Of a DNA stretch of 37,768 nucleotides, positions 1 to 6,983 are shown piece after piece. The stretch lies in assembly GCA_900767825.1 (NCBI GenBank), contig CAAGAN010000024.1, positions 1-37,768 of the forward strand. Direction: 5' to 3'. A program made the translations under genes and the position numbers. The notes beneath the pieces were generated by a model. The model saw nothing but the letters and a program-made list of their open reading frames with translations. It searched no databases and was not told the DNA's origin. Each line of letters starts with the position of its first letter. The first letter of the stretch is position 1. Source of the DNA: Bacilli bacterium. Lineage in GTDB: Bacteria > Bacillota_I > Bacilli_A > RFN20 > CAG-826.

Positions 1-252
1 TTAAAATTGTGAGTTCCTGCTTTTTCTTTGTCAATTCCGCCGCGCGACCCCTAGGGGTCATTGTGCAACCATCCCTTCATTTCATTCAGGAATGTTTACA
101 CAATTAAACGGATACTCTCAACTAAAATAGTCATTTTTCGATAAATGAGTTTGATAAATGTTTGTTAATGATTTCATTTTATATTTGAAAAATGCTTTAA
201 TTCAAAAATGTCAATTATCTAACAACTGATAAATTAACCACAAAAATTCTTC
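1..252. other. AT-rich intergenic region upstream of the L11 operon
   Basis: No convincing gene is visible. The far left has a GC-rich patch with a perfect 14-bp palindrome GACCCCTAGGGGTC at 46-59. On the minus strand an ATG at 61 opens a 20-codon frame running off the window edge (MTPRGRAAELTKKKQELTIL), with only a weak AAGGGA 10 bases upstream, so a divergent gene start is possible but unproven. Positions 100-250 are AT-rich and featureless apart from promoter-like sequence near the end. Confidence 0.5.
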
Positions 253-282
253 TTGATTTTCGCGTATATGCACGCGTATAGT
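253..282 (+). promoter_or_regulatory. Probable rplK operon promoter with repeats over the -10
   Basis: TTGATT (253-258), an 18-bp spacer and TATAGT (277-282) form a plausible sigma-A promoter. CGCGTATA occurs twice, 12 bp apart (261-268 and 273-280). CACGCG (271-276) and CGCGTG (289-294) form an inverted repeat around the -10 box. Such CG-rich repeats are unusual in this AT-rich upstream region and could be an operator. The promoter is inferred from sequence only. Confidence 0.5.
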
Positions 283-304
283 TATACTCGCGTGTTTTAT
301 CGCG

Positions 305-356
305 CAATGCGTGGGAGGGCCTAAATGTAGACGACGGCCCGCTAACCACTGCATGC
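305..356 (+). promoter_or_regulatory. L1-binding-type leader of the rplK-rplA mRNA
   Basis: The leader folds into an interrupted hairpin: ATGC 307-310 with GCAT 351-354, GTGG 311-314 with CCAC 346-349, an internal GAG/GCTAA loop, then GGGCC 317-321 with GGCCC 336-340. The GTGGGAG...TAACCAC arrangement resembles, from memory, the L1 target in Firmicutes rplK leaders, where L1 represses its own operon by mimicry of its 23S rRNA site. It sits about 30 bases before the rplK start, as expected for translational feedback. Confidence 0.6.
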
Positions 357-382
357 TTTGTTTCTATAAAAGGAGAAAAAAC

Positions 383-796
383 ATGAGCAAAAAGATCGTC
401 AAAGTCGTCAAGATGGAACTCCCTGGTGGAGAAGCCCATCCTGGCCCAAAGCTAGCATCTGCTGGCGTTGTTATGAACAAATTCTGCACCGACTTCAACG
501 CTAAGACCGGTGACAGAAGGGGAGAAATCGTCCCGGTCATCATCACTGCCTATGAAGACAAGTCCTACGACTTCGTCATCAAGACCAGCCCAGTCGCTGG
601 ATTGATCCTCAAGGCTGCCGGAGTCAAGAAGGGCTCTGGCAATGCAAAAACTGCAGTTGGACATATTAGTCAAGCCCAACTTGAAGAAATCGCCAAGTAC
701 AAGCTTCCTGACCTCAACACCGAGGATATCGAAGCCGCTAAGAAAGTCGTTGCCGGTAGCTGCCGTCAAATGGGCATCACCGTCGATGCAAAGTAA
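383..796 (+). CDS. rplK: 50S ribosomal protein L11
   Basis: L11 forms the GTPase-associated centre of the 50S subunit with 23S rRNA and L10/L12 and is the target of thiostrepton and micrococcin. The 137-residue product begins MSKKIVKVVKMELPGG and ends with the conserved MGITVDAK-type C terminus. The start at 383 follows AAAGGAG with good spacing; an upstream in-frame ATG at 311 lies inside the leader hairpin and is rejected. Unusually, the N-terminal proline loop reads PGGEAHPGPKLASAGVV, four residues shorter than the usual NPAPPVGPALGQAGV, so the PPVGP motif that contacts thiostrepton is missing. Mycoplasma L11, from memory, has a similar short loop (QAKPGPALASVG). First gene of the rplK-rplA unit. 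Identification is certain. Confidence 0.97.
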   Translation: MSKKIVKVVKMELPGGEAHPGPKLASAGVVMNKFCTDFNAKTGDRRGEIVPVIITAYEDKSYDFVIKTSPVAGLILKAAGVKKGSGNAKTAVGHISQAQLEEIAKYKLPDLNTEDIEAAKKVVAGSCRQMGITVDAK

Positions 797-811
797 TTGA
801 GGAGCAGGTAG

Positions 812-1504
812 ATGAAAAAGCATAGCAAAAAATATGAAGCCGCCCTCAAGAAGGTCGATGCTTCCAAAACCTATTCACTAGAAGAAGCCGTCAAATTGGT
901 CAAGGAAACCTCCGTCACCAAATTCGATTCTTCTATCGATGTCAGCTTTAAGTTGAATGTTAATCCAACCCTTGCTGACCAATTAATCCGTGGCACTTTC
1001 ACCCTTCCACACGGAAATGGTAAGACCAAGAAAGTCTTAGTCGTTACCAACACCAAACTTGATGATGCTAAGGAATCTGGTGCCGATTTCTTCGGTGGAA
1101 TCGAAATGCTAGAAAAGATTCAAAGAGAAAACTGGTTCGGATTTGATATCATCGTTGCCACCCCAGACATGATGGGTGAACTTGGTAAAATGGGTCGTGT
1201 CCTTGGTCCAAAAGGCTTAATGCCAAATCCAAAGACCGGTACCGTTACTATGGATGTCAAGACCGCTGTCAGCGAAATCAAAAAAGGTAAGATTGCCTAC
1301 CGTGTCGATAAAGATGGCAACCTCGCCATGTCTATCGCCAAAGTTTCCTTCTCTGATGCAGATTTACTCGATAACCTCGCTTCCATTTGCGACCATATCG
1401 CCAAATCCCGTCCATCAACCGTCAAGGGAACCTATATCCTAAGTGCTACCGTCTCAACCACCATGGGACCAGCCGTTGCGATTACCTTTGCAGGCCGCAA
1501 CTAA
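812..1504 (+). CDS. rplA: 50S ribosomal protein L1
   Basis: L1 builds the mobile L1 stalk at the ribosomal E site and in most bacteria represses translation of its own rplK-rplA mRNA. The 230-residue protein has the family signature MGKMGRVLGPKGLMPNPKTG near residues 125-145, inside domain II, and the conserved GxxTxDVxxAVxEIKKGKIAYRVDK stretch following it. Length is typical for the family. It lies 15 bases after rplK, with GGAGCAGG before the ATG, so both are cotranscribed and probably coupled through the L1-type leader hairpin upstream of rplK. No oddities seen. Confidence 0.97.
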   Translation: MKKHSKKYEAALKKVDASKTYSLEEAVKLVKETSVTKFDSSIDVSFKLNVNPTLADQLIRGTFTLPHGNGKTKKVLVVTNTKLDDAKESGADFFGGIEMLEKIQRENWFGFDIIVATPDMMGELGKMGRVLGPKGLMPNPKTGTVTMDVKTAVSEIKKGKIAYRVDKDGNLAMSIAKVSFSDADLLDNLASICDHIAKSRPSTVKGTYILSATVSTTMGPAVAITFAGRN

Positions 1505-1510
1505 TTAATT

Positions 1511-1582
1511 TGGTGAATGGCTTCGTATTCCTAAGATAGCCGGGGGCAAGTGCCTTAAAAGATCACCCTGCTGAGGTTGCAA
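1511..1582 (+). ncRNA. L10(L12)4-responsive ribosomal leader
   Basis: The intergenic RNA contains CCTAAGATAGCCGGGGGC...CTTAAAAGATCACCCTGCTGAGGTTGC, matching the well-known L10 leader core (kink-turn AAGATAGC, CTTAA and the CCTGCYGAGGTT closing strand). In bacteria this leader binds the L10(L12)4 complex to repress rplJ-rplL. It lies 70 bases before rplJ, the expected position. Boundaries are approximate; the structural match is by eye. Confidence 0.85.
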
Positions 1583-1651
1583 ATAAATTCACACTCTCAC
1601 TAGTTATATTGAAGCTTCACATATATATCCAAAAAGAAAGGAGGTAGAAAC

Positions 1652-2164
1652 ATGAATCAGAACGCTCTACAAGCTAAAAAGAATGCTGTTAACGAAATAG
1701 TTTCTAGTTTCGATAATGCAGGTTCCCTCACGGTTGTTTCCTACCAAGGATTAACCGTCGCTGAGTTGCAAGAACTCCGTAGGACATTAGAAGGTGTCAA
1801 TGCTACATTCACCGTCTATAAGAACACCATGGTTCGCCGTGCCCTTAAGGAAGCAAACCAACCAGAATTAGGAGAAATGCTTGAAGGACCAAATGGCTTT
1901 GTTTTCTCGGAAGATATTTCCAAGGGACCAAAAGTCTTGGCCAAGTTCTCCCGTTTCCATGAACACCTAGTTATCAAAGGTGGTATTGCCGAAGGACAAG
2001 TCCTCGACGCCGCCAAAGTTAAAGAGGTTGCCAAGCTACCGGACAAGAACGGACTTCTATCTATGTTCCTATCGTGCTTAAATGCACCTATTACCAAATT
2101 TGCCGCTACTATTAAAGCTGTGGCAGAAAAAGATGGAGCTGGTGAAACTCCAGCCGCCAACTGA
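1652..2164 (+). CDS. rplJ: 50S ribosomal protein L10
   Basis: L10 is the base of the L7/L12 stalk, binding 23S rRNA next to L11 and carrying L12 dimers on its C-terminal helix; free L10-L12 complex represses this operon through the leader just upstream. The 170-residue sequence shows the L10 hallmarks: AKKNAVNEIVSSF at the N terminus, VVSYQGLTVAELQELRR around residues 28-45, and FTVYKNTMVRRAL around 52-65. A perfect AAAGGAGG lies 7 bases before the ATG. rplL follows after 20 bases, fitting the usual stoichiometric coexpression, with more translation of rplL. Confidence 0.97.
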   Translation: MNQNALQAKKNAVNEIVSSFDNAGSLTVVSYQGLTVAELQELRRTLEGVNATFTVYKNTMVRRALKEANQPELGEMLEGPNGFVFSEDISKGPKVLAKFSRFHEHLVIKGGIAEGQVLDAAKVKEVAKLPDKNGLLSMFLSCLNAPITKFAATIKAVAEKDGAGETPAAN

Positions 2165-2184
2165 TCATTAAGGAGGATCAAACA

Positions 2185-2565
2185 ATGGCTAAATTAACCA
2201 AAGAAGAAATCATCGCTTCCTTAAAAGAATACACTGTTCTTGAATTAAGCGATCTCGTCAAAGCTGTCGAAGAAGAATTCGGCGTTACTGCCGCTGTCGC
2301 TGCTGGCCCAGCTGCCCCAGCTGAAGAAGAAGGCCCAGTCGCCAAGGGACCAACCGAAGTTTCCTTAATCTTAAAAGGATTAGGAACTGGTTCCAAAGTT
2401 GCTATCATCAAAGCCGTCCAAGCCATCACTGGTTTAGGACTTATGGATGCCAAGAAGCTCGTTGATGCTGCTCCATCCCCAGTCAAAGAACACATTTCCC
2501 CAGTCGAAGCCGAAGAACACAAGAAAGCTCTTGTCGCCGCCGGTGCCGAAGTCGAAATCAAGTAA
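2185..2565 (+). CDS. rplL: 50S ribosomal protein L7/L12
   Basis: L7/L12 forms the flexible stalk that recruits and activates translational GTPases such as EF-G and EF-Tu. The 126-residue protein has the expected N-terminal dimerisation helix (residues 1-35), an Ala/Pro/Glu-rich hinge (AAGPAAPAEEEGPVAKGP, about 37-54) and the C-terminal factor-binding domain with KVAIIKAVQAITGLGLMDAK. The ATG follows AAGGAGG. It is followed by a long hairpin at 2587-2618, which may set the ratio of L12 to downstream rpoBC expression. Confidence 0.97.
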   Translation: MAKLTKEEIIASLKEYTVLELSDLVKAVEEEFGVTAAVAAGPAAPAEEEGPVAKGPTEVSLILKGLGTGSKVAIIKAVQAITGLGLMDAKKLVDAAPSPVKEHISPVEAEEHKKALVAAGAEVEIK

Positions 2566-2586
2566 TTCAATTACTAAATGCCTATT

Positions 2587-2618
2587 AGCCCGCCTTAGGA
2601 AAAATCCTAGGGTGGGTT
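2587..2618 (+). terminator. Attenuator-like hairpin between rplL and rpoB
   Basis: AGCCCGCCTTAGGA pairs over 14 positions (three G-U wobbles) with TCCTAGGGTGGGTT around an AAAA loop. The strong stem is followed by ATTGCG rather than a U tract, so it is more likely a partial terminator, RNase processing site or pause site than a full stop. E. coli and Bacillus also have attenuation or processing in this rplL-rpoB gap. Confidence 0.55.
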
Positions 2619-2645
2619 ATTGCGCTATTATAGGAGGATAAAATC

Positions 2646-3242
2646 ATGCCACAATATTTCGATAATAACGAAGAATTGTCCCATGATTTTCATCAATATA
2701 GCTTCTTCTTACTTGGCGAAGAATTCTCCTTTATTAGCGATTCTGGAGTTTTTTGTAAAGATGGCCTCGACGATGGTAGTAGATTGTTGCTTGAAACTAT
2801 CGCCAAGACCGATCTTGGGAACTCCATACTCGATATGGGTTGTGGAATAGGGCCCATCGGACTCTTATTAGCCCATTTCGATAAGAATAGACATATCACT
2901 TTAGTTGACGTAAATAGAAGGGCACTAGATTGTGCTAAGCAAAATGCAGCCAAGCTAGGCTTATCTTCTAGGGTCGATATATTCGAAAGCGATGTCTATT
3001 CAAATATCAATTCATCTTTCTCCACAATAGTAACTAACCCCCCTATACGCGCGGGTAAAAAGGTTACGTACGCGATGTACGCGGGCGCGATTAGCCATCT
3101 TAATGAAGGTGGCCAATTGATCCTAGTCATCCGAAAGCAACAAGGCGCATCGTCTTGCCAAGAATATCTCAAGACCATCTTCAAAGAAGTAGAAGTGGTC
3201 AAGAGCAAAAAAGGATATCGCATCCTCATCGCGAAGAAATAA
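2646..3242 (+). CDS. Class I SAM-dependent methyltransferase, YbxB/RsmC-like
   Basis: The 198-residue product is a Rossmann-fold methyltransferase of the RsmC/RlmG (MTS, small methyltransferase) family that modifies guanine N2 in rRNA. Motif I is ILDMGCGIGPIG (61-72), the acidic SAM-ribose position is in LVDVN (86-90), and the catalytic NPP is at 131-133 (TNPPIRAG). B. subtilis has the homologous ybxB at exactly this place between rplL and rpoB, so synteny supports the call; the actual rRNA base cannot be told from sequence. The stretch coding for residues around 134-150 contains an unusual cluster of GCG/CGC codons. An AGGAGG lies before the ATG; rpoB follows 10 bases later. Confidence 0.85.
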   Translation: MPQYFDNNEELSHDFHQYSFFLLGEEFSFISDSGVFCKDGLDDGSRLLLETIAKTDLGNSILDMGCGIGPIGLLLAHFDKNRHITLVDVNRRALDCAKQNAAKLGLSSRVDIFESDVYSNINSSFSTIVTNPPIRAGKKVTYAMYAGAISHLNEGGQLILVIRKQQGASSCQEYLKTIFKEVEVVKSKKGYRILIAKK

Positions 3243-3252
3243 GGAGTAAAAC

Positions 3253-6200
3253 ATGTCACAACAAGACAACTTCATTCCAAATACGTCTTATAAAGATCCA
3301 TCTGGCAGAGAATATCCTCATGGTGCCAATGGAAGAATCGACTTCTCTAAGATTTCTGGACGTCTAGCATTACCTTACCTAGTCGAAATCCAAACCGATT
3401 CCTACAAATGGTTTTTACAAAAGGGAATCGATGAAGTCTTAAAGGAAACATTCCCAATCGAAAACTATTCTGGTGATTTATTTATCGATTACGTTTCCTG
3501 CCGTTTAGAAGAACCAAAATACCAACCATTAGAATGCAAGGCTAACGACTTAACTTATTCAAGCAAGTTAAAGGCCACCCTTCGTTTACGCTTCAAGAAA
3601 TCTGGCGAAATAAAGGAAGCCGAGGTATTCATGGGTGATTTACCTTTGATGACCGAATCTGGTACATTCATCGTCAATGGTGCCGAAAGAGTCATCGTCT
3701 CTCAAATCGTTAGGTCTCCAGGAGCTTATTTCCAAGATACCTTAGATAAGAGTGGCGTACATATCTATAATGGCGAAATAATCCCAACTCGTGGCACTTG
3801 GCTACAATTCGAATCCGACATGAAAAATGTCTTATGGGTCAGAATTGATAGACAAAGAAAGATGCCAGCTACCATCATTTTCAAGGCACTCGGCCTAGAT
3901 AAGGAAGAAGATTTGCTTTCTTTATTTGGCGATACCGAACAAATGAACCTTACCTTGAAGAAGGATTCCGATATCAAAGATGGCACCCAAGCCTTAATTG
4001 ATATCTTCAAGAAATTAAAGCCAGGCGAACCAGTCACTCCAGATGGCGTCGTTACTTTCCTTGTCCAAAAATTCTTTGATGACAAGAGGTATGACCTTGG
4101 ACGTGCTGGCAGATTCAAATACAATTCCAAACTCGGCATCTATGACCGTTTGGCCGGTAGGATACTTGCCGAAAACCTCGTTTCTAGCGATGGCGAAATC
4201 AAATATCCAAAGGGACACAAATTAACAAAAGAAGAAGTAATTGCCTTAAAAGACGAAGAATTCTTCGAAAATGGTGCCCATGAAAAGGTTTTAAGAGTCA
4301 ATACCAAGATTGATGACCATTCTAGGGTCAACATCGTCAAAGTCTATGCAAATGACAAAGTTGATGATAGGGTTTGCGCCATCATTGGTACCGATTTGCA
4401 CCTAAACCTCCCAAGAGTAACTATCTCTGATATGGTTGCTTGCTTCTCTTATTTCTGCAATATCATGGATGGCATCGGCCAAACTGATGATATCGACCAC
4501 TTAGGAAATAGAAGAATCCGCTGTGTTGGCGAACTTTTACAAGGCCAATTCCGTCAAGGCCTCAACAAGATGAGCAAGACCGTCCAACAAAAGATGTCCA
4601 TCTCCGATATGGAATCGGTCACCCCTCAATCTCTTATCAATATCCGTCCACTTACTTCCTCGGTTCGTGAATTCTTTGCATCCAGCCAACTTTCTCAGTT
4701 CATGGATCAAACTAACCCACTTGCCGAACTTACAAACAAAAGACGTATCTCTGCTTTAGGCCCTGGTGGCTTAACTAGGGATAGGGCTTCCATGGAAGTT
4801 CGTGACGTCCACTATACCCATTATGGCCGTATCTGTCCTATTGAATCTCCAGAAGGACAAAACATCGGTCTTATCAATAACTTGTCCACCTATGCCAAGA
4901 TCAACGAATATGGCTTCATCATGACCCCATATCGTAGCGTCTATAAGAAAGATGGACACGTCTATGTTTCCGAAACCGAATGCTCTTATCTTTCTGCTGA
5001 TGATGAAAGAGGACATTCAATCGCTGAAGCTAATATTAGGCTTTCCGAAGCAGTTTTAGCTTCTTCAGTCGGACTAATCACTCCAAAGAAAGACGAAATG
5101 GTCAAGGAAATCCTAGATGATGAAATCGTCGTCCGTCATGATGATGATAACCTCATGGTTCCTAAGTTTGATGTCGACTATGTTGACGTCTCTCCAAAAC
5201 AAATCGTCTCTATTGCCGCTGCTTGTATTCCTTTCTTAGCTCACGATGACGCTACTCGTGCTCTTATGGGCGCTAACATGCAACGTCAAGCCCTTCCTTT
5301 ATTACGTCCATCTATTCCATATGTTGGAACTGGCATGGAACAAGTAATCGCCAAAGACTCCGGTTTGGCTGTTGTTTCAGTTAACGAAGGTGTCGTTACC
5401 CGCGTCGATTCTTCTTCCATCGAAGTAAAAGAAGGAAAAGAAAAAAGAGTTTACAGCCTACAAAAATTCGACCGTTCTAACCAAGGTACCTGCATTAACC
5501 AAACTCCAATAGTTAAAGTAGGGGATGTCATCAAGAAAGACCAAATCATTGCTGATGGCCCTGCCATGAGAAATGGTGAATTAGCCTTAGGACAAAATAT
5601 CCTTGTAGCCTACATGACCTGGAATGGTTATAACTACGAAGATGCTGTCATTATGAGCGAAAGAATGGTCCAAGACGATGTCTTCACCTCCATCCATATT
5701 GAAAAATATGAACTTGAATGCCGTGAAACAAAACTTGGTTCAGAAGAAATCACTAGGGATATCCCAAATGTCGGCGAAGAAGCCAAGGCTTTCCTTGATG
5801 AAAGAGGAATTATCGTTCCTGGTGCCGAAGTTAAAGAAGGGGACATCCTTGTTGGTAAGGTAACTCCAAAAGGACAGACCGAACCTACCCCAGAAGAAAA
5901 ATTATTGATGGCCATCTTTGCCGAAAAGACAAAAGAAGGAAAGGATTCCTCCTTACGTGTCCCTCATGGTGGTGCTGGTATTGTCCATGCTGTCAAGATC
6001 TTCTCTAGGAAGAACAAAGATCCACTCCCTCCAGGAGTCAATGAAGTCGTCAGAGTCTATATCGTCCAAAAGAGAAAGATTTCTGAAGGCGACAAGATGT
6101 CTGGACGTCATGGTAACAAAGGTGTTATCTCCAAGATATTGCCAGTCGAAGATATGCCATTCTTAGCAGATGGTACCCCAATTGATATCTTATTATCTCC

Positions 6201-6963
6201 AATGGGTGTTCCATCCCGTATGAATATCGGACAGATTCTAGAAGTCCATCTTGGCTTAGCCTGCTCTAAATTACATATGAGAGTAGCTACCCCAGCATTC
6301 GATGGCGTCTCTAACGAAGAAGTCTTTGACTTAATGAAGAAAGCTGGATTATCTCCAGATGGAAAGACAGTCCTCTATGATGGAAGGACTGGCGAACCAT
6401 TCAAGGAAAGAATTTCCGTCGGTATCCAGTATATGATTAAACTTGTCCACATGGTTGATGATAAGTTGCATGCCCGTGCTACTGGGCCATATTCACTTGT
6501 CACCCAACAACCTCTAGGTGGTAAAGCCCAAAACGGTGGACAGAGATTTGGTGAGATGGAAGTCTGGGCACTTGAAGCCTATGGCGCCGCTCATACATTA
6601 CAAGAAATGCTTACCATCAAATCCGATGATAGAGTTGGACGTAGGAAAGCCTACGAAGCCATTATCAAAGGAAATGAAATTCCTACCCCAGGTATGCCAG
6701 AAGCCTTCAAGGTCTTCACTAAAGAACTTAAGGGCTTAGCGATGAATGTACTTCTATATAATAGAGAAGGAAATGTCATCGATATGGATGCCCTTGCCAA
6801 ACAATCCTTAATCGAAGAAAGGAAGACAAATTCCTCTATTCGTAGTGCCATGGCACCTAAGGAAGAGGAAGTCGATGTCACCTCAACTGTTGAAGTCGAT
6901 GCCGATGCCGCTGCCGAAGAAGGACTTACCATTGCCAAGGGTGTAATGGGCGATAATGACTAA
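3253..6963 (+). CDS. rpoB: RNA polymerase beta subunit
   Basis: The 1236-residue beta subunit forms one pincer of RNA polymerase, the fork loop, and the rifampicin pocket. Conserved segments seen include FFASSQLSQFMDQTNP (472-487), KRRISALGPGGL, the RxCPIESPEGQNIGLI segment, GYNYEDAVIMSE, and C-terminal GGKAQNGGQRFGEMEVWALEAYGAA. Cluster I of the rifampicin pocket differs from E. coli: the residue matching His526 is Asn495 (codon AAC at 4735-4737), and Gly507 is Ala. Asn at this site is reported for Mollicutes that are naturally insensitive to rifampicin. An AAGGAG precedes the ATG. Stop is 20 bases before rpoC. Confidence 0.98.
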   Translation: MSQQDNFIPNTSYKDPSGREYPHGANGRIDFSKISGRLALPYLVEIQTDSYKWFLQKGIDEVLKETFPIENYSGDLFIDYVSCRLEEPKYQPLECKANDLTYSSKLKATLRLRFKKSGEIKEAEVFMGDLPLMTESGTFIVNGAERVIVSQIVRSPGAYFQDTLDKSGVHIYNGEIIPTRGTWLQFESDMKNVLWVRIDRQRKMPATIIFKALGLDKEEDLLSLFGDTEQMNLTLKKDSDIKDGTQALIDIFKKLKPGEPVTPDGVVTFLVQKFFDDKRYDLGRAGRFKYNSKLGIYDRLAGRILAENLVSSDGEIKYPKGHKLTKEEVIALKDEEFFENGAHEKVLRVNTKIDDHSRVNIVKVYANDKVDDRVCAIIGTDLHLNLPRVTISDMVACFSYFCNIMDGIGQTDDIDHLGNRRIRCVGELLQGQFRQGLNKMSKTVQQKMSISDMESVTPQSLINIRPLTSSVREFFASSQLSQFMDQTNPLAELTNKRRISALGPGGLTRDRASMEVRDVHYTHYGRICPIESPEGQNIGLINNLSTYAKINEYGFIMTPYRSVYKKDGHVYVSETECSYLSADDERGHSIAEANIRLSEAVLASSVGLITPKKDEMVKEILDDEIVVRHDDDNLMVPKFDVDYVDVSPKQIVSIAAACIPFLAHDDATRALMGANMQRQALPLLRPSIPYVGTGMEQVIAKDSGLAVVSVNEGVVTRVDSSSIEVKEGKEKRVYSLQKFDRSNQGTCINQTPIVKVGDVIKKDQIIADGPAMRNGELALGQNILVAYMTWNGYNYEDAVIMSERMVQDDVFTSIHIEKYELECRETKLGSEEITRDIPNVGEEAKAFLDERGIIVPGAEVKEGDILVGKVTPKGQTEPTPEEKLLMAIFAEKTKEGKDSSLRVPHGGAGIVHAVKIFSRKNKDPLPPGVNEVVRVYIVQKRKISEGDKMSGRHGNKGVISKILPVEDMPFLADGTPIDILLSPMGVPSRMNIGQILEVHLGLACSKLHMRVATPAFDGVSNEEVFDLMKKAGLSPDGKTVLYDGRTGEPFKERISVGIQYMIKLVHMVDDKLHARATGPYSLVTQQPLGGKAQNGGQRFGEMEVWALEAYGAAHTLQEMLTIKSDDRVGRRKAYEAIIKGNEIPTPGMPEAFKVFTKELKGLAMNVLLYNREGNVIDMDALAKQSLIEERKTNSSIRSAMAPKEEEVDVTSTVEVDADAAAEEGLTIAKGVMGDND

Positions 6964-6983
6964 TTAATGGAGGAAAAACGAAA

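Noticed and set aside
1..61. Minus-strand partial gene starting at 61 (MTPRGRAAELTKKKQELTIL)
   Set aside because: Only 20 codons are visible and the ribosome-binding site is weak; it is recorded only as a possibility in the upstream region.
311..382. N-terminal extension of L11 from an upstream ATG at 311
   Set aside because: It would translate the L1-leader hairpin, has no ribosome-binding site, and L11 starts normally at 383 after AAAGGAG.
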